Shown: positions 16,988-26,613, numbered from the stretch's first letter. The stretch is DNA of 59,972 nt from Ignavibacteriota bacterium (GCA_025358305.1 JANYJZ010000024.1:1-59972), one strand, 5' to 3'. Notes: a model not told the origin generated them from the letters alone. Numbers and translations are program-made.

Positions 16988-18534
16988 AGATCTCCGTCGG
17001 CATCCTCGCCCGGGACGTGTCCTCATGGCAGGCGCTCCTTCGGCAGATCGGTGTGCCGTCCCGGCCGGCTGCTGGAGCCCTCCTGGTCGAGGAGTACAGC
17101 GCGGTCATTGTCGCCGACGACGCCGGCGCGGAAGCCCTCGGCTCGGCCAGGGAGTATCTCCGGGCGGGAGGCGCCGTCCTCTGTTCTGGCACGGTTCACG
17201 CGCTCCTCACCGGAAGGGCGAACGACAAGCGCCCAATCAGCTACCTCGTCCAGGATGGGCGGGACGGGCCGTTCCCCGGCATCGGCATAATCGACATCTC
17301 CGCTCCGTGCGCGGTGCCTGCCGGAGCGCAGTGCGTCCGGGCGGCGGACGGACGCGCCTCCGTCGCGGTCGAACGTGTCGGCGAGGGCGCGCTTATCGCG
17401 CTCCCCTTCGACGCCCCTGCGCTCCTGGAGGACCGGCGCTGCACGTACAAGTCATTCTGGATGGATCGGCGCAGGCTTCCGTTCGAATATCTTTCGCGCG
17501 TTTCACGCGGCGGGGTTCGAAAGATCACCGCGCGCGCCCTCGAACTGCTCCACCACACCAGGGGCCTACCCTTCCTCCACCTCTGGCACTTTCCCGGGGA
17601 GGCGCGTTCGCTCTTCGCGTTGAGGATCGACACGGATTACGGGTCCGCCGCGGAGATCGAATCACTCTCTGCGCTCCTTCGGAAGAACGACATTCCCGCG
17701 ACCTGGTTCGTCCATGTCGGGGCCCAGCGGGAGCTCCTCCCGCGCTTCGCCGCGATGAAGGATCAGGAGATCGGCGTACACTGTTTCGAGCACAAGGCGT
17801 TCCTCACGCCCGGGGAGATGGGTCTTGACCTCGAGAAGGCGGAAGCCGCCCTTCGCGCAGCGGGTATCTCATTCGAGGGGTATGCCGGACCCTTCGGACG
17901 GTGGAGCATGACCCTTGCCCAGGTGCTCGCCCGCCGCGGCTTTGAATATTCCTCCGAATTTTCTTATGATTATGACGACCTTCCGTCCTTTCCCTCGCAC
18001 GGGGGGAGGCCGGAACCAGTCCTCCAGGTGCCGGTGCATCCGATGAGCATCGGCAGCCTCCGCCGCCAAGGATGCACGCCGGAGGAGATGCGGAAGTACT
18101 TTGCGGACGCCGTCACCCGGCTCCTCGGCGCTGGGGATCCGCTGTTCTTCTACCATCATCCGAAAAATCTCCATCCCGAAGTCCTCGAGGGGCTCTTTTC
18201 CCGAGTCCGGGAGGAGAAGATCGAAACGACCCTCCTGGGAGAGTACGCCCGGTGGTGGAAGGTCCGATCGTCGGTTGCTTTCGAAGCGGAGCTCGACGGC
18301 GGACTCCTGCGGCTCTCCGGCGCCGCCGAGAACGTTCGGTGCCGCATGACGCTGGCGGACGGCACGGAAGCCTGGGCGAAACTGGGAAGCGCGGTCGAGA
18401 CCCGGTCGCTCTCCTGGACGAGTGTGAGTGCGCCGCTTTCGCTCCCGGCACGGATCGGACGCATCAGGAAGTTCAACCCCTGGATCCCCCTGAACCGGCT
18501 GGAGGATGCGTTTCATCGGAAATTTCTATTGTGA
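16984..18534 (+). CDS. Polysaccharide deacetylase family protein (NodB-like)
   Basis: A 516-aa protein. Residues 1-200 are a domain without an obvious family. Residues 208-440 form a NodB-type CE4 barrel: ALRIDTDYGS (D216, D218) in place of the usual TFDD, HCFEH (H266, H270) as the metal-binding histidines, then GYAGPFGRWS corresponding to motif 3 and FFYHHPKNLHPE for motif 4/5. Residues 440-516 are a beta-rich tail. The predicted role is removal of N- or O-acetyl groups from the glycan made by the operon. No signal peptide is seen, so it may act in the cytoplasm. ATG 16984 overlaps the flippase stop. Confidence 0.85.
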   Translation: MKISVGILARDVSSWQALLRQIGVPSRPAAGALLVEEYSAVIVADDAGAEALGSAREYLRAGGAVLCSGTVHALLTGRANDKRPISYLVQDGRDGPFPGIGIIDISAPCAVPAGAQCVRAADGRASVAVERVGEGALIALPFDAPALLEDRRCTYKSFWMDRRRLPFEYLSRVSRGGVRKITARALELLHHTRGLPFLHLWHFPGEARSLFALRIDTDYGSAAEIESLSALLRKNDIPATWFVHVGAQRELLPRFAAMKDQEIGVHCFEHKAFLTPGEMGLDLEKAEAALRAAGISFEGYAGPFGRWSMTLAQVLARRGFEYSSEFSYDYDDLPSFPSHGGRPEPVLQVPVHPMSIGSLRRQGCTPEEMRKYFADAVTRLLGAGDPLFFYHHPKNLHPEVLEGLFSRVREEKIETTLLGEYARWWKVRSSVAFEAELDGGLLRLSGAAENVRCRMTLADGTEAWAKLGSAVETRSLSWTSVSAPLSLPARIGRIRKFNPWIPLNRLEDAFHRKFLL

Positions 18535-18573
18535 TCCATTCGCTCCCATCATCTTGAAACGGCACATTCTCGT

Positions 18574-19602
18574 ATGAACGTTTGCATTGCCTCCTACCAG
18601 TCCGCCATGCTCCTCAAGGGGGGGCCGAAGACGCAGATCCTCCAGACGAAGAGAGGTCTCGAGTCCCTCGGCGTCACCGTCACGCTGTTCGATTCGTGGG
18701 AGGAGATACGCAAGGGGCAGGTCGATCTTGTCCACCTCTTCGGCGCGAACATCGGGACGTACCACCTCGCCAGGGAGATCCACAAGCTCGGCATCCCGAT
18801 GGTCGTCTCGCCCATTTTTTTCAGCAGGCATTCGGCGCCGTTCATCCGGACGGCTGTCACCGCCCAACGGGTCCTCGGCGGAGTCTTGCGCGGCACGTGG
18901 ACCGATTACGGACTGGCGGCCGACATCTGTTCCTGGTCGAAGGCCGTTCTCCCGAATACTGCAGGCGAAGCTGCGCTCATCCGGAACGGCATCGGGATCC
19001 CCAGTGAGCGGCTCACCGTCGTCCCAAACGGCGTCGAGGAGCGGTTCCGATCGGCGACGCCCGACCTCTTCCGCGCCACCTACGGCATCGAGAACTTCGT
19101 CCTGAACGTCGGCCACGTCGGCCCGGGCCGGAAGAACGTCTTTCGGCTGATCCAGGCCCTGGAAAAGGTGAACGCACCCTCTGTCATCATCGGCCGGATC
19201 GAAGACAATGACTACGGCCGGCTCTGCGTCGACGAAGCGAAGAAGAACCCCCGGATCCTGCTGCTCGATGCGATCCCGAATGATTCGGAACTCCTCGCTT
19301 CCGCATACGCCGCGTGCGACGTGTTCGTCCTGCCATCCCTGTTCGAGACCCCGGGGATCGCCGCCCTCGAGGCGGCTCTTGCCGGCGCGAAGGTCGTGGT
19401 GACCAAGTTCGGCGGAACGGAAGAGTACTTTGGCGATGACGCCGAATACGTCGAGCCCACGTCCTGGGAGCTCATCCACCACGGCATCATGACGGCGATG
19501 AATAAACCGAAGAACACGCTCTTGCGCGACCGCGTCGCCGGGAAGTACCTCTGGCGGCACGTGGCGGAGCAGACGCTCGCCGTCTACCACTCCGTCGTGT
19601 GA
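18574..19602 (+). CDS. Glycosyltransferase family 4
   Basis: A 342-aa GT-B glycosyltransferase, the third GT4 of the locus. The N-terminal domain has GGPKTQILQTKRGLESLGV as the donor loop and helix. The C-terminal domain has LNVGHVGPGRKNVFRLIQAL and ETPGIAALEAALAGAKVV, which is the EX7E motif. It starts 39 nt after the deacetylase and its TGA overlaps the next frame as GTGA. Confidence 0.9.
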   Translation: MNVCIASYQSAMLLKGGPKTQILQTKRGLESLGVTVTLFDSWEEIRKGQVDLVHLFGANIGTYHLAREIHKLGIPMVVSPIFFSRHSAPFIRTAVTAQRVLGGVLRGTWTDYGLAADICSWSKAVLPNTAGEAALIRNGIGIPSERLTVVPNGVEERFRSATPDLFRATYGIENFVLNVGHVGPGRKNVFRLIQALEKVNAPSVIIGRIEDNDYGRLCVDEAKKNPRILLLDAIPNDSELLASAYAACDVFVLPSLFETPGIAALEAALAGAKVVVTKFGGTEEYFGDDAEYVEPTSWELIHHGIMTAMNKPKNTLLRDRVAGKYLWRHVAEQTLAVYHSVV

Positions 19603-19625
19603 ACGCGGGCAACGAAGACCATACC

Positions 19626-22600
19626 ATGATCTATCTCCTGATCCTGCTCTGTTCTGTCCTCCCCGCGTTCTCCCAGGACGTGTTCGAAACCCGTCCCATC
19701 ACGCTCGAGGAGCTCGTGATCGAGGTCCCCGCAGGCGCTTCCCGCGAGATCGGCTACACGAATACCCAAGCCGGCGTCCTTTACATGGAGACCAACGGCC
19801 GGTACCGCTCGGGCTGGCAGGGGTGGAGGATCATGTCGACCGAGATGATGAAGTCGTACGCCCTGACGCTTGACGGCACCCCGTTGCGTCCCGCCGACGC
19901 CGTTGGCGCGCGCGCGTACCCTCACCAGCTCGTGCGGGAGTACGCCGGAGGCGCGGAAGAGACGGTGACGCTCCTCGACTCCATCAACGTTCTCGCCGTC
20001 GAGGTCCGTCATCGTCCCGGACAGGTGCTCGAAGCGCGGCCGTTCTTCGCCGACGCCCAGTCAGCCTCGGATGTCGAGATGAAATTCGACCGGGGCGTCC
20101 TGGAGATCTCCAAAAAGAGGCACCCTGCCCGGTCCGCGAAGGAGGACTACCCCGTATGGCTCGCTCTCACCGCGACCGGCGCTCGCGCGCACGGTCCCGG
20201 CGCATCGGTGCGTGACGGTTCGTGGTTCTCGCCCGGATCGCTCGCTGGGTCCGGCGGCGATTCGGTCACCGTGATCGTCTTCGCATGGGGCGACTCGCGC
20301 TCTCTCGCCCGGCAGGCGGCCCGGAACGCCCTGGCGGGGTACGCCGCGCGCGTCCGCGCCCGGAAAGAACGGATGGAACGCCTCCTGAACGATTCATACA
20401 TTCGGACGAACGATGTGCGCCTCGACAAGGCTCTCGACTGGGCCAAGCTTTCGCTCGATGCGCTCGTGATGAACCAGGTGCGCAGAGGGATCTTCGCCGG
20501 CCTTCCCTGGTTCGACAATTACTGGGGGCGCGACACGTTTATCGCGCTGCCGGGAGCGACGCTGGTGACGGGAAGGTTCGCAGAGGCGAAGGAGATCCTC
20601 CGGTCGTTCGCCGCGTGGCAGTCGCGCGACGCGCGCGATCCGAACTACGGCAGGATTCCGAATCTCGTGACGACCGCATCGAGGGCCTACAATACGGCGG
20701 ACGGCACGCCCCGGTTCATCATCGCCCTCGACGCGTACCGTAGAGCCTCTGGCGACAGTTCGATCATCCGCGAGATGTACCCCGTCGTGAAGCGGTCGAT
20801 CGAAGGCACGATCCAGTACCATACCGACAGCCTCGCCTTTCTCACGCACGGCGACGCTGAATCGTGGATGGACGCGGTCGGGCCGTCGGGTGCGTGGAGC
20901 CCGAGGGGGAACCGCGCCAACGATGTGCAGGCGCTCTGGAGCCGGCAGCTCGAGATCGGCGCACGCTGGGCGGACGCCACGGGCGACATCGCGTCGGCCC
21001 GGGGATGGAGGCTCCTCCGGTCTATGCTGATTGGGAACTTCCGGGACAAGTTCGTCGACGCCCGCCGGGGCGTCGTCGCGGATCACCTCAATTCGGACGG
21101 CTCGCCTGACGGCCAATTCCGGCCGAACCAGCTGTTCACGCTTGACCTCCTAGAAGAAGCGGGGGAGAAGGGACTGGCGGTGCACGTCTTTGATTCTGTC
21201 ACGAGGACGCTCGTCTATCCCCACGGCGTCGCGTCGCTCTCGCAGGACGATCCTTCATTCCATCCGTACCATCACTACCCGCCGTACTACGTGCAGGATG
21301 CCGCGTATCATAACGGCATCGTCTGGACGTGGCTCGCGGGAGCCTGGATCGACCGCGCGCTCGAGTACGAACGCCCGGATCTCGCCTCGGTCGTCACGCA
21401 GAAGATGGTCGGACAGATCCTCGACCGGGGTGCGATCGGGACGCTCTCGGAGCTCTTGGACGCCGCGCCGCGTCCCGGAGATACCGATCCGAGGCTTTCA
21501 GGGACGTTCTCCCAGGCGTGGAGCCTCGCGGAGTTCCTGCGGTCGTTCTACGCGGGATACCTCGGGATCGATGCGAACGCGCCGGAACGCACCGTGTCGT
21601 TCGCGCCGCGGCTTCCGACGACCGTCTCCGAGGCGGAGTTTCGCGTGCCGTTCGGCGCCGGATACATCCGCGGCGCATATGGCGGTCTTAAGCAGGGGGG
21701 CATGGTCGAACTGCGTTGCTCCGACCAGGTGAAGGCTTCCCTCCGCCTGGCCTCCGCTCCCAGAAGCTGGATCGACGGACATTTCATGCTCGAACCGGGG
21801 GTTTACGCGCGGCTCTGGGACGAGTCTGGCAACATGAAGATGGCAAGCGCACGGGGCATCGACGACCTGCTGACGACCGCGGTCCCGAACGCAGGCGCGG
21901 CACTCCCGGCGAACCTCTCTCTCGCCACGCCGCGGGTCAGGGATGGTCTGGCGTCGCTCGCCGGCCCGTCGCACCGCATCTTAACCGGCAGCGAAGTGAA
22001 GCGGACGAACCCTTCCGCCGAGGTCCTTCTCGACGCCGTCGATCCCGAGGGAGACGACGTCGGTCCGGGGGGATATCTCTACCCGACGACGCCGAGCCTG
22101 AAAGCGGGGAGCCTCGATATCACCCGATGCACGATCTCGGCTGATTCGGCAAATCTCTATGTGCGCATGACCTTCCGGAACCTTTCGGATCCAGGCTGGC
22201 ATCCGGAATACGGATTCCAACTCACCTACGTAGCGATCGCCATCGACGAAGACGGCCTCGCCGGCTCAGGGCGAAGGACGGTCGGGATGAACGCGCAGTA
22301 CGAGCTTCGCCCGCGGGACGCCTACGAAAAGCTCATTCTCGTCGGCGGCGGACTGCGCGTCGAGGACACTTCCGCCGTCCTCGCGGAATACATTCCGCAG
22401 CCGGGGGACGAACGCGATCCCCTGGGAAGCGTCAACTCCAAAACGGTCGCGTTTTCGATCCCGGTTGGCGTGATCGGACGGCCTTCGAAGACGTGGCGCT
22501 ACAGCGTCCTCGTGGGCGCCCAGGACGACCACGGGGGGGCTGGATTGGGTGAATTTCGCGCCGTCGGCCGGTCCGCCGGAGAATGGTCCGGAGGAGGAAA

Positions 22601-22652
22601 GAAGGATCCCGCGGGTACGAACGTCTTCGATACGATCCTCCCGCGCGAATGA
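19626..22652 (+). CDS. Secreted debranching-type glucosidase (GDE_C/GH133-like) with glucodextranase-like C-terminus
   Basis: The protein has about 1008 residues. A hydrophobic signal segment (MIYLLILLCSVLPAFSQ) is followed by a GDE N-terminal-type beta domain (30-240). The (alpha/alpha)6 catalytic barrel (about 250-690) has LPWFDNYWGRDTFIALPG and GRIPNLVTT, the amylo-alpha-1,6-glucosidase signatures. The C-terminal region (about 805-1008) resembles the Glucodextran_C/PF09985 domain (DDVGPGGYLYPT...). It would cleave alpha-glucosidic branches outside the cytoplasm. GTG 19599, overlapping the previous stop, is an alternative start but would put acidic residues before the signal helix. Its place at the end of a glycan operon suggests trimming or turnover of the exported polymer. 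Confidence 0.87.
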   Translation: MIYLLILLCSVLPAFSQDVFETRPITLEELVIEVPAGASREIGYTNTQAGVLYMETNGRYRSGWQGWRIMSTEMMKSYALTLDGTPLRPADAVGARAYPHQLVREYAGGAEETVTLLDSINVLAVEVRHRPGQVLEARPFFADAQSASDVEMKFDRGVLEISKKRHPARSAKEDYPVWLALTATGARAHGPGASVRDGSWFSPGSLAGSGGDSVTVIVFAWGDSRSLARQAARNALAGYAARVRARKERMERLLNDSYIRTNDVRLDKALDWAKLSLDALVMNQVRRGIFAGLPWFDNYWGRDTFIALPGATLVTGRFAEAKEILRSFAAWQSRDARDPNYGRIPNLVTTASRAYNTADGTPRFIIALDAYRRASGDSSIIREMYPVVKRSIEGTIQYHTDSLAFLTHGDAESWMDAVGPSGAWSPRGNRANDVQALWSRQLEIGARWADATGDIASARGWRLLRSMLIGNFRDKFVDARRGVVADHLNSDGSPDGQFRPNQLFTLDLLEEAGEKGLAVHVFDSVTRTLVYPHGVASLSQDDPSFHPYHHYPPYYVQDAAYHNGIVWTWLAGAWIDRALEYERPDLASVVTQKMVGQILDRGAIGTLSELLDAAPRPGDTDPRLSGTFSQAWSLAEFLRSFYAGYLGIDANAPERTVSFAPRLPTTVSEAEFRVPFGAGYIRGAYGGLKQGGMVELRCSDQVKASLRLASAPRSWIDGHFMLEPGVYARLWDESGNMKMASARGIDDLLTTAVPNAGAALPANLSLATPRVRDGLASLAGPSHRILTGSEVKRTNPSAEVLLDAVDPEGDDVGPGGYLYPTTPSLKAGSLDITRCTISADSANLYVRMTFRNLSDPGWHPEYGFQLTYVAIAIDEDGLAGSGRRTVGMNAQYELRPRDAYEKLILVGGGLRVEDTSAVLAEYIPQPGDERDPLGSVNSKTVAFSIPVGVIGRPSKTWRYSVLVGAQDDHGGAGLGEFRAVGRSAGEWSGGGKKDPAGTNVFDTILPRE

Positions 22653-22662
22653 ATGACCGGTC

Positions 22663-22694
22663 GTTGATATTCGGAAAGGAACTCAGTATATTCC
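22663..22694 (+). promoter_or_regulatory. Promoter of the lipoprotein gene
   Basis: GTTG (22663-22666), 20 nt, TATATTCC (22687-22694); leader of about 35 nt to the ATG at 22733. It separates the lipoprotein/ABC genes from the glycan operon. Confidence 0.7.
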
Positions 22695-22732
22695 ATCCAC
22701 GCACGTATTGACGCCATGCATCTGAGCCGCCT

Positions 22733-23545
22733 ATGCCGCACGTGATACGATTTCACACGACCGCACGGACCATTCTCGGAGCGGTGGTGCTCGCAGGAGT
22801 CTTCATGGGATCCGGCTGCGCCAGTGCCTCGGTGGCGCTCTTTCCGGATTTTCCCTCCCAGAAGGCCTCGATCGGAAGGTCGATGCTCATCGCCGACTTC
22901 GTTATCGTGGATGCCACGATGGGCGACACGAACATCGTCGACATCGCCGGCAACAAGCAGATCGCAGTGGCGCTTATGGACGAGGTGAGCGACGAGCTGA
23001 ACGAGAAGTCATACCACATTGAGAACCGGCTCCTCTCCTCCATGGGGCTCCTCATGAACAAGAACACGACGGCGAAGGTCATGCGGACGCTCGATGAGAA
23101 GCATCTCGACGAGGACGAACTGACGCTGAAGAGCCCCCCGTTCTACCTCTACCGCGTCTTTGAGAAGGATACCCTCAAGCAATTGCTGGCCTCGTTCTAT
23201 TCCGCGCTCATCAACAGTTCCAAGGTCCGGGGGAAGCCGAACCCGATCATTGCGGAAGCCATTCCGCTCGGAAAGACCATCGGCGGAGGAACATGGTTCG
23301 TCCTCCTCACCGGAGGATACAACATCTCTGTGGGGAAGGAACTCGGAGCCTTCAGCCCGGCCGAAACGGCGACGCTTGAAAAGGCCGGGGTGCATCCGGT
23401 CACGCAGGTGACGATGATGCTCTACGTCCTGAACACCGAGACGGGAGAACTCCTCTGGAGCGACATGTGTCACGAAGTGGGCGGGACCGTCCACAGGGAC
23501 AGGGTCATGCGCATCGCGTCGAAGCTCGTCTCCTCCATGCCGTAG
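22733..23545 (+). CDS. Lipoprotein of unknown function
   Basis: A 270-aa protein with a basic N-terminus, a hydrophobic stretch and the lipobox GSGC (Cys at about residue 29), so an outer- or inner-membrane lipoprotein. The mature part alternates helices and strands; TGELLWSDMCHEVGG near the C-terminus resembles the 'T-G-e-l-lW' strand seen in GNA1162/CsgG-like and TolB-N-like envelope lipoproteins, where it forms the end of a beta sheet. No catalytic motif is seen. It is followed, after a weak hairpin (23610-23630), by an ABC transporter. The link to that transporter is only positional. Confidence 0.75.
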   Translation: MPHVIRFHTTARTILGAVVLAGVFMGSGCASASVALFPDFPSQKASIGRSMLIADFVIVDATMGDTNIVDIAGNKQIAVALMDEVSDELNEKSYHIENRLLSSMGLLMNKNTTAKVMRTLDEKHLDEDELTLKSPPFYLYRVFEKDTLKQLLASFYSALINSSKVRGKPNPIIAEAIPLGKTIGGGTWFVLLTGGYNISVGKELGAFSPAETATLEKAGVHPVTQVTMMLYVLNTETGELLWSDMCHEVGGTVHRDRVMRIASKLVSSMP

Positions 23546-23609
23546 CGTCCCCGCCGCCTTCGGCGCATCTAAATCCGCTCCCTGCCGTACACCCTTTCTA
23601 CAGGCCGCC

Positions 23610-23630
23610 CACCCGGGCTCAAAACGGGTG
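23610..23630 (+). terminator. Weak hairpin downstream of the lipoprotein gene
   Basis: CACCCG (23610-23615) and CGGGTG (23625-23630) with a 9-nt loop, followed by only a few T residues. It is a possible partial terminator. Confidence 0.3.
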
Positions 23631-23659
23631 TTCCCTTCACATTGAACGCCCGATGCGCA

Positions 23660-24544
23660 ATGCAGCTGACGATCGAACACGTTGGAAAGATCTACAAAGG
23701 GGGGCACCGCGGCCTCCAGGACTTTTCCCTGACGCTCGGACCCGGCGTCCTCGGCCTCCTTGGGCCGAACGGGGCCGGCAAATCGACGCTCATGCGCATT
23801 CTCGCGACGATCACGAAGCCGACCGAGGGTACGGTCCGCTGGAACGGGACCGACATCGCCGCATCTCCCGACGGGCTTCGCAACGTCCTGGGGTACCTGC
23901 CGCAGGATTTCGGCGTCTATCCGAATCTCTCCGCCGTGGAGTTCCTCGAGTACCTCGCGGCGGCGAAGGGGATGGGGGGATCGGCGGCGCGAACGAGGAT
24001 CGACGAACTTCTGACCATGCTCAATCTCGTCGAGGTGAAGGACCGCCCTCTCGGGGGTTTTTCTGGCGGGATGAAGCAGCGCGTCGGCATCGCGCAGGCC
24101 CTTCTGAACGATCCGCAGCTTCTCATCGTCGACGAACCGACCGGCGGCCTCGATCCGGAGGAGCGCGTCCGGTTCCGGAACCTCCTCTCGGAGCTCTCGG
24201 GCGAGCGGATCGTCATCCTTTCCACGCACATCGTCTCCGACGTCGAGGCGACGGCGACGTCCATCGCCATCATTCGACAGGGGAAACTCGTGGCGTCCGC
24301 GCTTCCCGAAGAGCTTCTCCGGAGCGTCGAGAACAGGGTCTGGGAATGGACGGTGCCGAGCGCCGACCTGCCCGCTCTCAAGCGGGACTACATCATCAGC
24401 GGGACGATGCGCAGGAGCGACGGCGTCAGAGTGCGGCTCATCCATGGCTCGGCGCCTTCGGCGGCGGCGCAGGCCGCGACGCCGACGCTCGAGGACGCCT
24501 ATCTCGCTTCCATCTCTCTCGTGAACGACGAAGCCGCCGCATGA
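23660..24544 (+). CDS. ABC transporter ATP-binding protein
   Basis: A 294-aa ATPase. Walker A is GPNGAGKS (residues 35-42), the Q-loop LPQDFGVYPNL follows, the signature is FSGGMKQR (about 134-141) and Walker B is LLIVDEPTGGLD, followed by the H-loop STHIVSDVE. It is closest in style to the CcmA/NatA-type exporters that carry a ~70-residue C-terminal domain. ATG 23660 (MQLTIEHVGKIYKGG) is preferred to the TTG 18 nt upstream. It overlaps its permease by ATGA. The substrate is unknown. Confidence 0.93.
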   Translation: MQLTIEHVGKIYKGGHRGLQDFSLTLGPGVLGLLGPNGAGKSTLMRILATITKPTEGTVRWNGTDIAASPDGLRNVLGYLPQDFGVYPNLSAVEFLEYLAAAKGMGGSAARTRIDELLTMLNLVEVKDRPLGGFSGGMKQRVGIAQALLNDPQLLIVDEPTGGLDPEERVRFRNLLSELSGERIVILSTHIVSDVEATATSIAIIRQGKLVASALPEELLRSVENRVWEWTVPSADLPALKRDYIISGTMRRSDGVRVRLIHGSAPSAAAQAATPTLEDAYLASISLVNDEAAA

Positions 24545-26118
24545 CCGCCACTGCTGTTGTCTGGCACATGATGCGGGCCGATATCCGCGAGCGAACGCGG
24601 CGGTACAGCTTCCTCATGACGATGCTCGGCGCCCTCTACCTCGCGTACGCCGTATACTCGGACCAGATCTTCATCGATCTGGACAATCACCGCGGCGTCT
24701 ACAACTCCGCGTGGCTCGGTATGACGCTCGCCATGGCGACGACGATGTTCGTCTCGCTCGTCGGGTTCTTCGTCATTAAGAACACGATCCAGCGCGACCG
24801 CCAAACCCGCGTGGGCGAGGTCCTCGCCACGACGCCGATGAGGAAGATCGACTACATTCTCGGAAAGGTGCTGAGCAATTTCGCGGTGCTCATGATCATC
24901 GTCGGCGTCCAGGCGGCCGCCGCCCTCCTCATGCAGATCCTTAAGACGGAGGACCGGCAGTTCGACGCGTTCGCGCTCTTCTCCCCGTTCGTGCTCCTGA
25001 CGATGCCTGCGATGGCGTTCCTCGCTGCGATGGCCGTCCTCTTCGAGAGCATCCGGTGGCTCCGGGGAGGGCTTGGGAACGTCGTCTACATCTTCGTCTG
25101 GAGCGCAATGCTCGCCTATCCGATCGAGGCGCAGGTGACGTCCGCCGACCTTTCGTTCATGCGTCCCGTACAGGAGTCGATGGAGAAGTCGATCCGGGAG
25201 CATTTCACCGATTACAAGGGCGGGTTCTCGCTCTCTGCCGGAGGCGGAAAGGAGCTTGCGAAGCGCGGCGTCTTCCTCTGGCGCGGGATGCAGTGGAACG
25301 CCGAGTTCATCGCGTACCGGGCCGCCTGGTTCGGCCATGCGCTCGTACTCGCCCTTCTGGCGTCGCTCCTCTTCGATCGGTTCGACATATCGCGGAGTTC
25401 AGGGTTCGAGCGGCTGAAACGGGGCGCCGAGGTTCCTGCCTCGCCGAAGGAACAGCGGCGGACGACGCGCCTCGCCAGGTGGCTGCGGTCCTCCGGCAGG
25501 CTGACGTTCCGGTCCCGATTTCTCCAGCTCACACTGGCCGAGTTCCGGCTGCTCGTCGTCGGGATCCCCTTCTGGTGGCACGCCGTGACCCTCGGCCTGA
25601 TTATCGCCTCGGTTGCGGCGCCGGTCGACGCAGTGAAGCAGGGGATCCTTCCCTGCCTCTGGCTCTGGCCCGTCCTGCGCTGGTCGGGGATGGGGATACG
25701 CGAGAAGCTCTACCGCACCGATCAGATGCTCTTCTCATCGCCGCGGATCATTTCGCGGCAGCTCCCGGCGATGCTCCTGGCTGGCGTTCTCCTGGCCGGG
25801 GCCACCGGCGGATGCTTCGCGTTGCGCCTCGCCATCGCCGGCGACTGGCCCGCGCTCGGCGGGATGGCGGCGGGCGCCCTGTTCATCCCGTCGCTCGCTC
25901 TTGCCTGCGGCGTATGGTCGGGAAGCTCGAAGACGTTCGAGGCGTTGTACACGTTCCTGTGGTACATCGGCCCGATGAACCACGTGCCGGCATGCGATTA
26001 TATCGGCGTCTCCCCGACGGCGATCGCTGCGGGAATGCCGGCCGTCTTCGCCGTCGTTGCGTTGCTCCTCATCGCCGTAGCGGTCGCCGGCCGGCGCCGC
26101 CAAGTCGCGATCTTGTGA
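24541..26118 (+). CDS. ABC transporter permease (ABC-2-like)
   Basis: A 525-aa membrane protein with about twelve helices in two halves, joined by a soluble loop (about residues 205-240) and a cytoplasmic linker (about 285-325). The first half has a type ABC-2 pattern: MADIRERTRRYSFLM-like N-terminal amphipathic helix, then NTIQRDRQTRVGEVLATTPMRKIDYILGKVLSNF, the coupling-helix region typical of these permeases. Such single-chain two-half permeases pair with one ATPase to make a heteromeric exporter. The long frame upstream of 24541 is a shadow of the ATPase gene. Confidence 0.87.
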   Translation: MTATAVVWHMMRADIRERTRRYSFLMTMLGALYLAYAVYSDQIFIDLDNHRGVYNSAWLGMTLAMATTMFVSLVGFFVIKNTIQRDRQTRVGEVLATTPMRKIDYILGKVLSNFAVLMIIVGVQAAAALLMQILKTEDRQFDAFALFSPFVLLTMPAMAFLAAMAVLFESIRWLRGGLGNVVYIFVWSAMLAYPIEAQVTSADLSFMRPVQESMEKSIREHFTDYKGGFSLSAGGGKELAKRGVFLWRGMQWNAEFIAYRAAWFGHALVLALLASLLFDRFDISRSSGFERLKRGAEVPASPKEQRRTTRLARWLRSSGRLTFRSRFLQLTLAEFRLLVVGIPFWWHAVTLGLIIASVAAPVDAVKQGILPCLWLWPVLRWSGMGIREKLYRTDQMLFSSPRIISRQLPAMLLAGVLLAGATGGCFALRLAIAGDWPALGGMAAGALFIPSLALACGVWSGSSKTFEALYTFLWYIGPMNHVPACDYIGVSPTAIAAGMPAVFAVVALLLIAVAVAGRRRQVAIL

Positions 26119-26137
26119 CCGAATGAAAGGAGCTGAT

Positions 26138-26497
26138 ATGACGGATAGCGAATGCAGGATGGTCGTCGCGCAGAGCGCGGCGCTCGAGCCGAAGCCGACC
26201 CGGAGGGCGGGCATCCGGGAACGGGTCCTCCTCTCGAAGGAGGAGTGCCCCCATCAGAATCTCGTGCTTCTCGATATCGACAAGGGGGCGGTGGTGGAGG
26301 AGCACCCGTTCTTCACGAGCGAGTCGTTCTTCGTCCTTGAGGGGACGATCGAGATCACGACGCCCGATGCCTGCGTGCTTCTCGGAAAAGGGGACCTCTG
26401 CCACCTCCCTTCCGGCGCCATTCACGGCCTGCGTTGCGTCGAAGGTCCGGGACAGATCCTCTGTATCTTCGCCCCCCGATTTACAGCGAAATCCTGA
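26138..26497 (+). CDS. Cupin-domain protein
   Basis: A 119-aa single cupin. The metal-binding motif 1 is weak (EHPFFTSESFFVLEGTIEI; E-H-x5-E-x3-L-x-G), and motif 2 is LCHLPSGAIHGL (P-x-G-x-x-H). Only some of the usual histidines are present, so a metal site is possible but not certain. ATG 26138 was chosen over 26123 because AAGGAG lies 5 nt upstream. It may be co-transcribed with the ABC transporter and is followed by a strong terminator. Confidence 0.82.
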   Translation: MTDSECRMVVAQSAALEPKPTRRAGIRERVLLSKEECPHQNLVLLDIDKGAVVEEHPFFTSESFFVLEGTIEITTPDACVLLGKGDLCHLPSGAIHGLRCVEGPGQILCIFAPRFTAKS

Positions 26498-26613
26498 ACA
26501 TTGTCACCCGGGGGCATGACGGGCAGCACACGGGTGTTTGATGCAGCGCACCGAATCCCTACCTTCGTGTGGGGATTGCTCCAGCTTCCCCGGGTATCCT
26601 ATCTCAATGCCCT

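Noticed and set aside
23467-24540. N-terminal extension of the ABC permease frame over the ATPase gene
   Set aside because: The extension is arginine-rich with no family features, and the ATPase in another frame has all ABC motifs. The true permease start is ATG 24541.
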